A stretch of DNA of 64,000 nt, from the NCBI GenBank assembly GCA_963824225.1, contig CAWGOF010000003.1:1178001-1242000 (forward strand), read 5' to 3'. Positions within the stretch are counted from its first letter, which is position 1; the number at the start of each line of letters is the position of its first letter. The position numbers were made by a program, and so were the translations under genes. The DNA comes from CAWGOF01 sp963824225. Lineage in GTDB: Bacteria; Acidobacteriota; Polarisedimenticolia; Polarisedimenticolales; Polarisedimenticolaceae. This document shows, in pieces, positions 38,712-48,131 of the stretch. A model generated the notes under the pieces. That model was given only the letters and a program-made list of their open reading frames with translations, did no database searches and was not told the DNA's origin.

Positions 38712-39544
38712 GGTGCGCCTCCTGCTCCTGGGGGGCATGCCGCGTAGGTCCAGGCCGCGCCGCTCCAGCAACGGCCGAGCGTGCTGCCGATGAACGCGAG
38801 CTCTTCGCCGTCGACCCAGCCGTCGCCGGTGAAGTCGAAGTCCGGATCGTACGTACCGTCGCCCTCGCGGCCGCCGAACCGCCGACCGACCCACACCGCG
38901 TCGGCCCCGTCGATCCGGCCGTCCGTCGACGGAACGCTGCGGTTCACGTCGAAGCGCGACGGATCGACGAGGACCTCGACCTGTCCACCCGCCGATAGAC
39001 CCGCGGGCGTCGCGACCGAGAGCGTCGCGACCCCACTCGACGCCGGCCGCCGGCCCGGCGCAGCGGGCTCGGCCGCGACGTCGACGTCGAGCGCCGCGCA
39101 CCCCGCCGTTCGCACCTCCAGCTCGACGCCCGAGCTGTCGATGTCGACCACGCTGCCGGGCTCGAAGTTCGTCCCGTCCACACGCAGCGCGAGCTGATCG
39201 CCTTGCATCCACCGACCCGGAACGACCCGCGTGACCGTCGGCCGGGGCCAGCTCGCGATGACGGGCGACGGAGCCGACTCCCCCGCCTGGTTGAACGCCG
39301 CGACCGTCGCGTACCACCGCGTGCAGTCGGTGAGGCCCGGGATGATGACACGCGTCGCGCCGTGGACGACCATCTGCCGGTCGAGGTGCTGCGGGTCGGT
39401 CCCGAAGCGCAGCCGATAGCCGCTCGCACCGGAGGACGGGTTCCACTCGAAGCCCAGCGAGCCGCCGTGCGCGGTGGTCGAGAGGGCGAGCGCGGTACCC
39501 AGGGCGAGCCGCGCGAGCCGCCGTCGATCCACCGGTGCGTGCAC
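38708..39544 (-). CDS. secreted FN3 + TIG-like protein with dockerin-like C-terminus, copy 2
   Basis: This 278-aa protein has a signal peptide (ALGTALALSTTAHG), an FN3 domain (LGFEWNPSSGASGYRLRFGT, CTRWYATVAAFNQAGESAP), a TIG-like domain (QGDQLALRVDGTNFEPG) and two dockerin-like calcium repeats (DVNRSVPSTDGRIDGADAVW; DFTGDGWVDGEELAFIGSTLG). The domain order equals copy 1. The GTG at 39544 has a GGGGGG ribosome-like site; the alternative GTG at 39532 still gives a signal peptide. It is the upstream partner of the copy 2 cohesin lipoprotein. Confidence 0.78.
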   Translation of the reverse strand: MHAPVDRRRLARLALGTALALSTTAHGGSLGFEWNPSSGASGYRLRFGTDPQHLDRQMVVHGATRVIIPGLTDCTRWYATVAAFNQAGESAPSPVIASWPRPTVTRVVPGRWMQGDQLALRVDGTNFEPGSVVDIDSSGVELEVRTAGCAALDVDVAAEPAAPGRRPASSGVATLSVATPAGLSAGGQVEVLVDPSRFDVNRSVPSTDGRIDGADAVWVGRRFGGREGDGTYDPDFDFTGDGWVDGEELAFIGSTLGRCWSGAAWTYAACPPGAGGAP

Positions 39545-39674
39545 GATCCCCCCGCGGGCCCGTACGTTTCGTCGTGTGCAGCCAGGGTACACCGTCCGTG
39601 CGCGCCGCGCCGCACGTCGGCGGGCGCCGGTCGGCGGGCGGGGTGTGGCACAATCCAGCGCCGGAGGGCACGCA

Positions 39675-40991
39675 ATGAGGATCAGCATCTTCGGTCTCGG
39701 ATACGTCGGAGCGGTCTCGGCCGGGTGTCTCGCCCGGGACGGCCACGAAGTGGTCGGCTGCGACGTCGATCCGGCCAAGCTCGCCCTCCTGCGCGATGGA
39801 CGGACACCGATCATCGAGGAAGGCATGGCCGAGCTGATCGGTGTCGCCGTGTCGAGCGGGCGCCTGCGCGTGACCGACGACACGGCCGAGGCGCTCCGGT
39901 CGACCGACCTGTCGTTCCTGTGCGTCGGCACGCCGTCCCGGCCCAACGGCGGCCAGGACCTCGGCGCGGTCCGTCGCCTGGCCGAGCAGCTCGGAAACGC
40001 GCTGCGCGACAAGGCCGAGCGCCATGCGTTCGTCGTACGGTCGACCGTCCTCCCGGGCACCGTGCGGGGCGTCGTCGGCCCGCTCCTGGCGAGCCACTCC
40101 GACAAGCGGCCGGGCTCCGATTTCGGTGTGTGCTTCCAGCCCGAGTTCCTGCGCGAGGGCTCGTCGATCCGCGACTACGATCAGCCACCGTTCACGGTCG
40201 TCGGCGTCGACGACGAGTGGTGCGCGACGATGCTGCGCGAGGTGTTCGGTCACCTTCCGGGCGAGTTCGTGGTCACCGACGTCGGCACCGCCGAGATGCT
40301 CAAGTTCTGCTGCAACGCGTTCCATGCGCTGAAGATCACGTTCGCCAACGAGGTCGGCCGGCTGTGCCAGGCCATGGAGGTCGACTCCCACGCCGTGATG
40401 GACCTCGTGTGCCGGGATCGGCGGCTCAACATCTCTCCCGCGTACCTCAAGCCGGGCTTCGCCTTCGGGGGATCGTGCCTGCCCAAGGACGTGCGCGCCC
40501 TGGTCCACGCCGGGAAGCGCCTGGACGTCGAGACCCCGGCCCTGTCCGCTCTCCTGCCCAGCAACCAGCTGCACATCGAGCACGCGATCGACGTGGTGCT
40601 CCGCGCCGGAAGGCCGAGCGTCGGTCTGCTCGGCTTGAGCTTCAAGACCGGCACCGACGACCTGCGCGAAAGCCCGCTCGTCGTGCTGGCCGAGCGGTTC
40701 ATCGGCAAGGGGCTGGACTTGCGGATCCACGACCCGTCGGTCCAGGTCGCGCGGCTTTTCGGTGCGAACCGGCGGTACATCGAAGAGGCGATCCCGCACA
40801 TCTCGTCTTTGATGCGCGAGACCGCCGACGAGGTCGTGCGGGAGAGCGACGTCGTGATCGTCGGGATCGGCGAGCCCTCGGTCCTCGAAAGCGTGTACCG
40901 CAGCACGCGCGACGATCAGCTCGTGCTCGACCTCGTGCGGATGCCCGACCGGGCACGTGTCCGCGGCCGCTACGTCGGTGCGTGCTGGTGA
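39675..40991 (+). CDS. GDP-mannose 6-dehydrogenase (AlgD-like)
   Basis: This 438-aa NAD-dependent enzyme oxidises a nucleotide sugar to its uronic acid. It has the Rossmann start MRISIFGLGYVGAVSAGCLA. The catalytic block GFAFGGSCLPKDVRAL and CCNAFHALKITFANEVG match AlgD better than UDP-glucose dehydrogenase, so GDP-mannuronate is the likely product. It starts the polysaccharide region. The last 22 nt overlap the convergent glycosyltransferase. UDP-glucose as substrate is not excluded. Confidence 0.83.
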   Translation: MRISIFGLGYVGAVSAGCLARDGHEVVGCDVDPAKLALLRDGRTPIIEEGMAELIGVAVSSGRLRVTDDTAEALRSTDLSFLCVGTPSRPNGGQDLGAVRRLAEQLGNALRDKAERHAFVVRSTVLPGTVRGVVGPLLASHSDKRPGSDFGVCFQPEFLREGSSIRDYDQPPFTVVGVDDEWCATMLREVFGHLPGEFVVTDVGTAEMLKFCCNAFHALKITFANEVGRLCQAMEVDSHAVMDLVCRDRRLNISPAYLKPGFAFGGSCLPKDVRALVHAGKRLDVETPALSALLPSNQLHIEHAIDVVLRAGRPSVGLLGLSFKTGTDDLRESPLVVLAERFIGKGLDLRIHDPSVQVARLFGANRRYIEEAIPHISSLMRETADEVVRESDVVIVGIGEPSVLESVYRSTRDDQLVLDLVRMPDRARVRGRYVGACW

Positions 40992-42178
40992 CCTCGAGCG
41001 GACAGTGCGTCGAGACAGATGCGCTCGAACTCCTGGCCCGCGCACTCGGCCGAGAAGCGCTGGCTGACGAGCGTCCGGGCCGAGCGGGACAGCCGCTCGC
41101 GAAGCTCGCGATCGGCGAGCAGCCGCAGCACCGCCGCAGCGAACGGCTCCGGGGCGTCGGCGCGCAGGAAGTGCTGTTCGTCGTCGAGCGGTAGCCCCTC
41201 GACACCGATCGTCGTCGACACGACGGGGCACCCGAGCGCCATCGCCTCGAACGCCTTGAGCCGCGTTCCGCCGCCGACGCGGAGCGGGATCACGTAGGCT
41301 GCGCTCGCGCGGACGTGGGGCCGAACGTCGTCGACGAACCCGGTGAACGTCCAGGGAAGCCCGGCGGCACGGCGGACCAGCCCCTCGGGTGGCGTCCGCC
41401 CGACGACGCACATCGTCGCTCCCGGTCGAGCGCGGGCGACGTGCGGCCAGACCTCGTCGAGGAAGTGACCGATCCCGTCCTGGTTCGCGATCCAGTCCAT
41501 CGAGCCGGTGAACACGATGCGCTCGCAGTCAGAAGGCCCGGACCACGAGAAGTAGTCCAAGTCCACGCCGGTCGGGATCACCCCGACGCGCGTCACGCCG
41601 AGCTTCTCGCGGAAGAAGTCGGCGTCCTGGCTCGACACGGCGACGACCGCGTCGAAGCGCCGTAGGGTCTCGCGCTCGAACCGCTCCATCTTGCGCCACT
41701 GGCTGCGCCACAGCGTCCGCTGCACGAGCCCTCGTGCGACCGCCGCGTGGCGCTCGAAAATCATGCTCTCGACGTTGTGCGTGAACAGCACCGACGTCGG
41801 AGCGAGCCGCGGCGGAGCCAGGACGGCCGCATGCGCGAAGTCGAAAACGACGACGTCCGGCCCGCGGGCGACCTCGCTCGCCACGGTGCGGCGGCCGGCG
41901 ATCGACCGGTCCATGGCCACCGGGATCGGCAGGCGCGACGTCAGCCGGAGCGCCCGCATCGCGTGGTACGGGAAGCCGCGCGGTCGCTCGGGCCAGGTCA
42001 CGAGCCGATCGCACACCGACTCGATCTCGGGCGCGAAGCGCCGCACGTCGGCGGGAGTCGCGGCCGAGGCCAGGGTGATCGAGAACGCGCCGCCCTTCAG
42101 CCCGCGCAGGACCTGCACCGTTCGGATCTTGCCGCCCGAGTCGGTCGGGAACAGGAACCGCGGCGAGACGAACAACAT
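40970..42178 (-). CDS. glycosyltransferase family 4 (exosortase/EpsH1-associated sugar transferase-like)
   Basis: This 402-aa enzyme starts MLFVSPRFLFPTDSGGKIRT, a layout typical of the PEP-CTERM/EpsH1-associated sugar transferases (TIGR03087-like). VFTGSMDWIANQDGI and VIPLRVGGGTRLKAFEAMALGCPVVST complete the donor site. A TTG at 42190 has a better ribosome site (GAGGG) and would add four residues. It probably adds a sugar to the lipid-linked repeat unit. No exosortase gene is in this window, so the link is by resemblance. Confidence 0.8.
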   Translation of the reverse strand: MLFVSPRFLFPTDSGGKIRTVQVLRGLKGGAFSITLASAATPADVRRFAPEIESVCDRLVTWPERPRGFPYHAMRALRLTSRLPIPVAMDRSIAGRRTVASEVARGPDVVVFDFAHAAVLAPPRLAPTSVLFTHNVESMIFERHAAVARGLVQRTLWRSQWRKMERFERETLRRFDAVVAVSSQDADFFREKLGVTRVGVIPTGVDLDYFSWSGPSDCERIVFTGSMDWIANQDGIGHFLDEVWPHVARARPGATMCVVGRTPPEGLVRRAAGLPWTFTGFVDDVRPHVRASAAYVIPLRVGGGTRLKAFEAMALGCPVVSTTIGVEGLPLDDEQHFLRADAPEPFAAAVLRLLADRELRERLSRSARTLVSQRFSAECAGQEFERICLDALSARGHQHAPT

Positions 42179-42284
42179 GTGGTATCGGCTCAAGAGCGAC
42201 CCTCGTGTGGCGCGCGATGGTAGCAGGCTCGAGTACGATCTCGTGCCTTGCCCGCCGACCCGTCTGGGGCTATCTATTCGTCGG

Positions 42285-43625
42285 ATGAGCAGCGAGCGCG
42301 TGGCCCGGTCCGTGGCCCTGGCCCTATCGGTCTGGATGGTCGCGGCGAGCGACGCCGTCGCGGCCGTGCGCGAGATCCGCCCCCCCGACTCGTTCGAGAG
42401 CGCGGTCGAGAGCCTCGCCCCCGGGGAGACGCTCATCGTCCACGCCGGAACCTACTCGGACAGCGGCCGGATCAGCATCAGCGTGCGCGGCACGCCGACC
42501 GCGCCCGTGGTCATTCGCGGGGCCGACGGCGAGGCGCGCCCCGTGATCACGCGCCCGACCTCGGCGGTGCTGCAGAACACGATCAACATCGAGGGCGCGA
42601 CCTACCTGACCGTCCGCGGCCTCGAGATCATCGGCAACGGGGGCGACGGGGTCAACCTGAACAGCCTGCCGTCCTACGTGACGCTCGAGGATCTGCTGAT
42701 CCACGACGTCGACGTCGGCGTGAACGTCCGGAGCAGCGCCGACCATCTGCAGGTGCTGCGCACCCACATCCATCACACGGGTAAGGACGGCGGAACGGGC
42801 GAGGGCATGTACATCGGGTGCAACTACGCCACGTGCGTCGTGCGGGACTCGCTGTTCGAGAGGAACTGGATCCACGACACGAAGGTGTCGACGCAGGGCG
42901 ACGGCATCGAGGTCAAGCACGGGTCGCATTCGAACGTGGTGCGCGACAACGTGATCCACGACACGGGGTACCCGTGCGTTCTGGTCTACGGGACCGAGGG
43001 CGGGGGCCGGAACGTGATCGAGGGGAACGCGATGTGGAACTGCGGCGACTCGGGGATCCAGGCCGCCGCGGACGCCGTGATCCGGAACAACCTGATCCTC
43101 GCGAGCCCCGGGAGCGGGTTCAACTCGCAGGATCACCAGGGCGCGACGCCGCAGAACTTGGAGTTCGTGCACAACACGATCGTCGGCGGGAGCCCGTGCC
43201 TGCGGCTGAGCAACTGGGGCGGGAAGACCGGGCTCGTCCTGGCCAACAACGCGGTGTACTGCGAGGGTGGCGGCTACGTGATCTCGAGCGTCAGCGGCGT
43301 GACGGTCGTGGGCAACGTGCTCGTGCCCGCGACATCGGCGCTCCCGAGCTCGGGCTACCGCGTCGGCCGATCGGCGGCGCAGGACTTCCTCGGCGCGACG
43401 GCGCGCAACGTGTATCCGTCCGCGACCTCGCCGTTGCTCGACGCCGGCTCGCCCGCGTGGGTCACGACGATCGATTTCAATGCGACGGCGCGGAGCGGAC
43501 CCCCCGACGCCGGCGCATACACGTGGACCGGCGCGACGAATCCGGGCTGGGTCGTCACGGCGGGTTTCAAGAGCGCGGCCGCACCCTTGCCCCCCAGCGC
43601 ACCGACCGGCCTGCTCGTCCGCTGA
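42285..43625 (+). CDS. secreted right-handed parallel beta-helix protein
   Basis: This 446-aa protein has a signal peptide (ALALSVWMVAASDAVA) and pectate-lyase-like parallel beta-helix coils rich in Asn and Gly (YLTVRGLEIIGNGGDGVNL, NVVRDNVIHDTGYP, NVIEGNAMWNCGDSGIQ). It may be a polysaccharide lyase or epimerase acting on the polymer made by the cluster, for example on mannuronate. The tail PPSAPTGLLVR resembles the first strand of an FN3 domain and recurs in other secreted proteins here. No catalytic residues are assigned. Confidence 0.82.
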   Translation: MSSERVARSVALALSVWMVAASDAVAAVREIRPPDSFESAVESLAPGETLIVHAGTYSDSGRISISVRGTPTAPVVIRGADGEARPVITRPTSAVLQNTINIEGATYLTVRGLEIIGNGGDGVNLNSLPSYVTLEDLLIHDVDVGVNVRSSADHLQVLRTHIHHTGKDGGTGEGMYIGCNYATCVVRDSLFERNWIHDTKVSTQGDGIEVKHGSHSNVVRDNVIHDTGYPCVLVYGTEGGGRNVIEGNAMWNCGDSGIQAAADAVIRNNLILASPGSGFNSQDHQGATPQNLEFVHNTIVGGSPCLRLSNWGGKTGLVLANNAVYCEGGGYVISSVSGVTVVGNVLVPATSALPSSGYRVGRSAAQDFLGATARNVYPSATSPLLDAGSPAWVTTIDFNATARSGPPDAGAYTWTGATNPGWVVTAGFKSAAAPLPPSAPTGLLVR

Positions 43626-43631
43626 GGTCCG

Positions 43632-45500
43632 TCAGCCCGCCGCAACCGGCCGATCGGCATGGACGCGGAACCACTGCTCGAGCAGCACGAGGATCCAGAT
43701 CGTGACCCCGTAGTACGTCGCGTGCTCGGTCTCGTGTCGGCGCCAGACGTCGTCGACGTACGCCGGCTGGACCACCGCGCGGCGCCTCAGGGCGTCGAGG
43801 CTCTCCCGCGCGAGCTCGCGCAGAGGGCCGTGGTCGCGCATCCATAGCCCGAACGGCAGGCCGAAGCCGTGCTTCTTCTTGCGCAAGACGTCCTGGGGCA
43901 GGAAGTCGCGCAGGGCGTGCTTCATGAACCAGCGCAGCTGCTGACCGCGGAGCTTGAACCGCACCGGCACGCGCAGCGAGAAGTCGACGACATCGTCGTC
44001 GAGGAACGGGTAGCCGACGTCGACGCCGGCCATCTCGCACATCCGGCTGACCTTGGGCAAGTCGTTGTCCGCTAGCGTGACCTTCAGGTCGAGCGCGAGC
44101 ATTCGGTTCAGCGAGCTACCCGCACGGGTCGCATGGTACAGGCGCTCATTCTCGGCCAACGGCTCCTGCGTGTCGACCGCTGCGAGCAGGTCCGGGTGGA
44201 CGACCTCCGACGGGGCCGAGCGCTCGAGCACGTTGTACGACTCGAGGCGCCGCGGGAGCGGGACGTTCGCCTGCTCGATGTACCGCCGCACCTTGCGCAG
44301 CGGTAGGATCCGGTCGCCGCCCGGGACGCCGAACGCGATCGGCTCGATCAGAGCGCCACGCATCCACGCCGGCACGCGCCCGTAGGCTTCGAACACCGCC
44401 TGCGTCGCGTAGCGCTGGTTCCCGGCGAACAGCTCGTCGCCCCCGTCGCCGGCGAGGAGCCGTGTCGCCCCGCGGTCACGGGCGAACCGCGCGCAGCGAT
44501 ACGTCGCCACCGCCGACGCATTGCCGAACGGCTCGGAGTACGCCGCGGCGACGCGCGGCACGAGCTCGACGACCTCGTCGGGCGTCATCCGGTGCTCGTG
44601 ATGGTCGGTACGGAAATGCTGGGCCGCCGAGCGGGCGAACTGGCTCTCGTCATAGCCCTCGACGGCGAAGCCGATCGAGAACGTCCGAGCCGGCCGGCCG
44701 CCGACCTGGGACACCATCCCCGCGATCGTCGAGCTGTCGGTCCCGCCGCTCAGGAAGCAACCCAGGCGGTCCGGATCGGTGGCCGCGCGCGCGACCCCGT
44801 CGCGCAGCACCGACCGGAACTGCGTGGCTAGCTCCTCGAGCGGAGCGGGCTCGTGCTCGCGGTACTCGGGCTGCCAGTGGGTCGACACGTGGATCGCCCC
44901 GTCGCGCCACGTGACGACACCCGCGGGGGGTAGTCGCCGGACGTCGCGCCACGCAGACCTGGGACCCGGCGTGACGTGGGCGAACAGGTAGTTGTAGAGC
45001 GCCTGCGGATCGAGCTCCGAGCGACCCTGCGGGTGGACCTGGATCGCCGAAGCGTCCGAGGCGAATACGAGAGCGTCCCCGTGCTGCCGGTAGTAGAGCG
45101 GGAACCGTCCCCCGATCCGATCGATGGCCAAGAGCCCGGTCCGTCCGCTGCGGTGTGCCACGGCGAGCGCGTAGCCGCCGCGGAGCCGCTTCGGAAGGTC
45201 CGCGCCGTGGCGGATCGCACCGAGGACGAGCGCGTCGAGGAGCCCCCGTGCACGCTCGACCTCGGCGAGCTCGGCATCGACGGTGCGGATCTCGCCGACG
45301 ACCGCGACCAAGTGCTCGCCGACCGCACCGGCGCGCGCGGCACCGGCCGTCGACCGCGCGGTGAGCGCTGCGCCCGAGCCGAGAACCGTGCCCGCATCGC
45401 TCGCGGCCCACGGCGTGAGGGCGCGGCCCATCGCCGCGAGCCGGTCCCGCTCCCGGTCCGGCCGGTCGTGCCAGCCGAGCCAGCCGCAGAACCCGCTCAT
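43632..45500 (-). CDS. asparagine-synthase-like amidotransferase lacking the N-terminal Cys
   Basis: This 622-aa protein has the AsnB synthetase domain: LGCFLSGGTDSSTIAGMV (PP-loop), then SIGFAVEGYDES, LLAGDGGDELFAG and GYPFLDDDVVDFSLRVP. It starts MSGFCGW, so the residue after Met is Ser, not the Cys nucleophile of class-II glutaminases. The glutaminase half is probably inactive, and ammonia or an amine may be used directly. In exopolysaccharide loci such enzymes amidate uronic acids, which fits the GDP-mannose dehydrogenase nearby. The DUF5989 gene ends 4 nt upstream. Confidence 0.87.
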   Translation of the reverse strand: MSGFCGWLGWHDRPDRERDRLAAMGRALTPWAASDAGTVLGSGAALTARSTAGAARAGAVGEHLVAVVGEIRTVDAELAEVERARGLLDALVLGAIRHGADLPKRLRGGYALAVAHRSGRTGLLAIDRIGGRFPLYYRQHGDALVFASDASAIQVHPQGRSELDPQALYNYLFAHVTPGPRSAWRDVRRLPPAGVVTWRDGAIHVSTHWQPEYREHEPAPLEELATQFRSVLRDGVARAATDPDRLGCFLSGGTDSSTIAGMVSQVGGRPARTFSIGFAVEGYDESQFARSAAQHFRTDHHEHRMTPDEVVELVPRVAAAYSEPFGNASAVATYRCARFARDRGATRLLAGDGGDELFAGNQRYATQAVFEAYGRVPAWMRGALIEPIAFGVPGGDRILPLRKVRRYIEQANVPLPRRLESYNVLERSAPSEVVHPDLLAAVDTQEPLAENERLYHATRAGSSLNRMLALDLKVTLADNDLPKVSRMCEMAGVDVGYPFLDDDVVDFSLRVPVRFKLRGQQLRWFMKHALRDFLPQDVLRKKKHGFGLPFGLWMRDHGPLRELARESLDALRRRAVVQPAYVDDVWRRHETEHATYYGVTIWILVLLEQWFRVHADRPVAAG

Positions 45501-45504
45501 CGAC

Positions 45505-45723
45505 CTAGAACAGCGTGTAGATGAACGGCGCGGCCGCGGTGCTGCCGAGCACGAGCAGCACGCCGACGAGCACGAGCACCACCAGGATGGGAAGCAGCCA
45601 CCACTTCTTGTTGTGCTTGAGGAACTCCCAGAACTCGGCCAGGAACCCCGGCGCCTTGCCCTCGGTCGCGGCCGTGAAGTCGCGGACTCGCTCGTCGGAC
45701 TCGTCACGCTGCTGTTGCGACAT
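45505..45723 (-). CDS. DUF5989 family small membrane protein
   Basis: This 72-aa protein has a polar N-terminus, EFWEFLKHNKKWWLLPILVV and one more hydrophobic stretch. This W/K-rich helix entry is the mark of DUF5989, usually found between SxtJ-like and carbamoyltransferase-type genes in polysaccharide clusters. It sits in that same order here. Its role is unknown; it may help assemble the membrane complex. Confidence 0.85.
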   Translation of the reverse strand: MSQQQRDESDERVRDFTAATEGKAPGFLAEFWEFLKHNKKWWLLPILVVLVLVGVLLVLGSTAAAPFIYTLF

Positions 45724-45740
45724 CGCTTGGCTCTCCGGGA

Positions 45741-46157
45741 TCAGAACTGGCGCAGGTATCGACGCGTGTCGGTGTGCGGATCGTGCTCGATCCAGTAGGT
45801 CGGGGCCGAGCGATCGAACGCACGCTGCATCGGGTCCTTGCCCAGGGTGCGCAGGAGCAGGCCGATCGGCGTGAACACCAGGTAGTAGATGGCCCCCAGG
45901 ATCACGTGGGATACGACGAAGCCGATCGGGTACGCCGCGTAGAGCCAGCCGAGGTACAGCGGCCGACGCAGCGGCGGGATGGCGAAGTACAGCGCGACGA
46001 TCGCCGCTCCGGCGATCCAGACGGTCCGCGCGGCCCGCGGCGCGTCGAATTTGAACCAGCACAGCGTGCCGACGAGCGCCGCGAACAGAGCCAGGAGCCC
46101 GCCGAACACCAAGAGCTCGCGCCGGCTCGGATTCTTGTTGATCTCGATCACCGCCAT
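45741..46157 (-). CDS. SxtJ family membrane protein
   Basis: This 138-aa protein has four hydrophobic helices and the end block YLVFTPIGLLLRTLGKDPMQRAFD, then SYWIEH-like text (TYWIEHDPHTD). These are typical of the SxtJ family, which co-occurs with NodU/CmcH carbamoyltransferases. It lies 9 nt from the carbamoyltransferase and 17 nt before DUF5989. The function is unknown. Confidence 0.85.
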   Translation of the reverse strand: MAVIEINKNPSRRELLVFGGLLALFAALVGTLCWFKFDAPRAARTVWIAGAAIVALYFAIPPLRRPLYLGWLYAAYPIGFVVSHVILGAIYYLVFTPIGLLLRTLGKDPMQRAFDRSAPTYWIEHDPHTDTRRYLRQF

Positions 46158-46166
46158 GCTGATCCC

Positions 46167-48019
46167 TCAATCGAGCTGGAACTGCGCCAGGTAGTCGTCG
46201 GCCGGGTGGGCCACGGCGTTCGGCTGCTGATCCTTGAGCAGCACGAAGTCCTCGAGCACCAGAACGTCCATGTTCGTGGCCATGAAGCAGCGGTACGCGT
46301 GCTCGGGCGAGCAGACGATCGGCTCGCCGCGGACGTTGAAGCTGGTGTTGATGATCACCGGGCAGCCGGTTCGGCTCTCGAACTTGCGCAGCAGCTTGTG
46401 GTAGCGCCCATGGCGCTCGGCGTCGACGGTCTGGACCCGCGCCGAATAGTCGACGTGGGTGATCGCCGGAACGATCGAGCGCTTGAACTTGAGCTTGTCG
46501 AGGCCGTGCAGGTTCCGCGCCTGGCCGTCGACCGGCAGGCGCTTGCCGTCGCGCACGGGCGCGACGAGCAGCATGTACGGGCTGTGGTCGCTCGGACGCA
46601 TATCGAAGTACTCGGACACGCGCTCCTGCAGCACGGACGGGGCGAACGGCCGGAACGACTCGCGGAACTTGATCTTCAGGTTCATCACGGTCTGCATCTT
46701 CTCGCTGCGCGCGTCGCCGATGATGCTGCGGCTGCCGAGGGCGCGGGGGCCGAACTCCATGCGGCCCTGGAACCAGCCGACGACCTTCTCGTCGGCCATC
46801 AGGCCGGCGACCCGATCGCACAGCGCGTCGTCGTCGGCGATGTGCTCGTAGCGCGCGCCCCACGCGGTCGAGGAACGCGCGGATCTCCGGCGTCGTCGAA
46901 GCGCGGCCCGAGGAGCGAGCCGGTCTGGCGAGTCGACCGCGGTCGTGGTTCGCGGGCTGCCGAGCAGCTGGTGCCAGATGAACAGCGCCACGCCGAGCGC
47001 GCCGCCGGCATCGCCCGCGGCCGGCTGGATCCAGATGCTCGTCGAACGGGCCGTCGCGCAGGATCTTGCCGTTGCCGACGCAGTTGAGCGCCACGCCGCC
47101 GGCCAGGCACAGGTTGCGCATGCCGGTCTGCCGCTGCACGTGGCGCGCGCATGCGGAGCATGATCTCTTCGGTGACGACCTGGATCGACGCCGCGAGGTC
47201 CATCTCGCGCTGCGTGATCGGCGATCTCGGGCTTGCGCGGCGGGCCGCCGAACAGGTCGTCGAACTTCGGCCCGGTCATCGTCAGGCCCTGGCAGTAGTT
47301 GAAGTACGACATGTCCATGCGGAACGAGCCGTCGTCCTTCAGGTCGAGCAGCTTCTCGCGGATCAGCTCGGCGTACGTCGGCTCGCCGTACGGCGCGAGG
47401 CCCATGAGCTTGTACTCGCCCGAGTTCACCCGGAAGCCGGTGTAGTACGTGAACGCGGAGTACAGGAGGCCGAGCGAGTGCGGGAACCGCAGCTCGTGCG
47501 TCAGATGCGATCCGGTTGCCGCGCCCCGTGCCGAAGCTCGCCGTGGCCCACTCGCCGACGCCGTCGAGCGTGAGGATCGCGGCCTCCTCGAACGGCGACG
47601 GGAAGAACGCGCTCGCCGCGTGGGACTCGTGGTGCTCGGTGAAGACGCAGCGTTCTTGGTGAACGCCCCGCCGAGCCCGCTTGCGGATCTCACGCGTGCA
47701 GGTACAGCTTCTGCTTCAGCCAGAGCGGGCATCGCCGTCAGGAACGAGCGGAACCCCGCGGGCGCGATAGGCCAGGTACGTCTCGAGCAGGCGCTCGAAC
47801 TTGAGCAGCGGCTTGTCGTAGAACCCGACGTAGTCGAGCTCCTGCGGCTTGATCCCGGCGGCTCGCCAGGCAGTACTCGATCGCCCGCAGCGGGAACCCG
47901 CGGTCGTGCTTCTTGCGCGTGAAGCGCTCCTCCTGCGCCGCGGCGACGATCTTCCCGTCGACGACCAGCGCGGCGGCGGAGTCGTGGTAGAAGGCGGAGA
48001 TTCCGAGGATCTTGGCCAA
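46167..48019 (-). CDS. NodU/CmcH-type carbamoyltransferase, several frameshifts
   Basis: This enzyme moves a carbamoyl group from carbamoyl phosphate to a hydroxyl, here most likely on a sugar. In order, the frames show ILGISAFYHDSAAALVVDG, YKLMGLAPYGEPTYAELI, LAGGVALNCVGNGKILRD, EFGPRALGSRSIIGD and CPVIINTSFNVRGEPIVCSP, all core NodU/CmcH blocks. About 8-11 single-base insertions break it between 46,850 and 47,870. The repaired length is about 615 aa. TTG 48019 is the likely start, with AAGGAGG 14 nt upstream; ATG 48046 is the alternative. Confidence 0.9.
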
Positions 48020-48131
48020 CGTGTTGCTCTGCGCCTCCTTCCACACCTCAGGCCCATCCTTGGACCCTGCGGGGAAGTTGCATTAACTTAACGCCTTGCG
48101 ACGGAGTTTTCCAGTCCCGCTGGGAGCCTGA

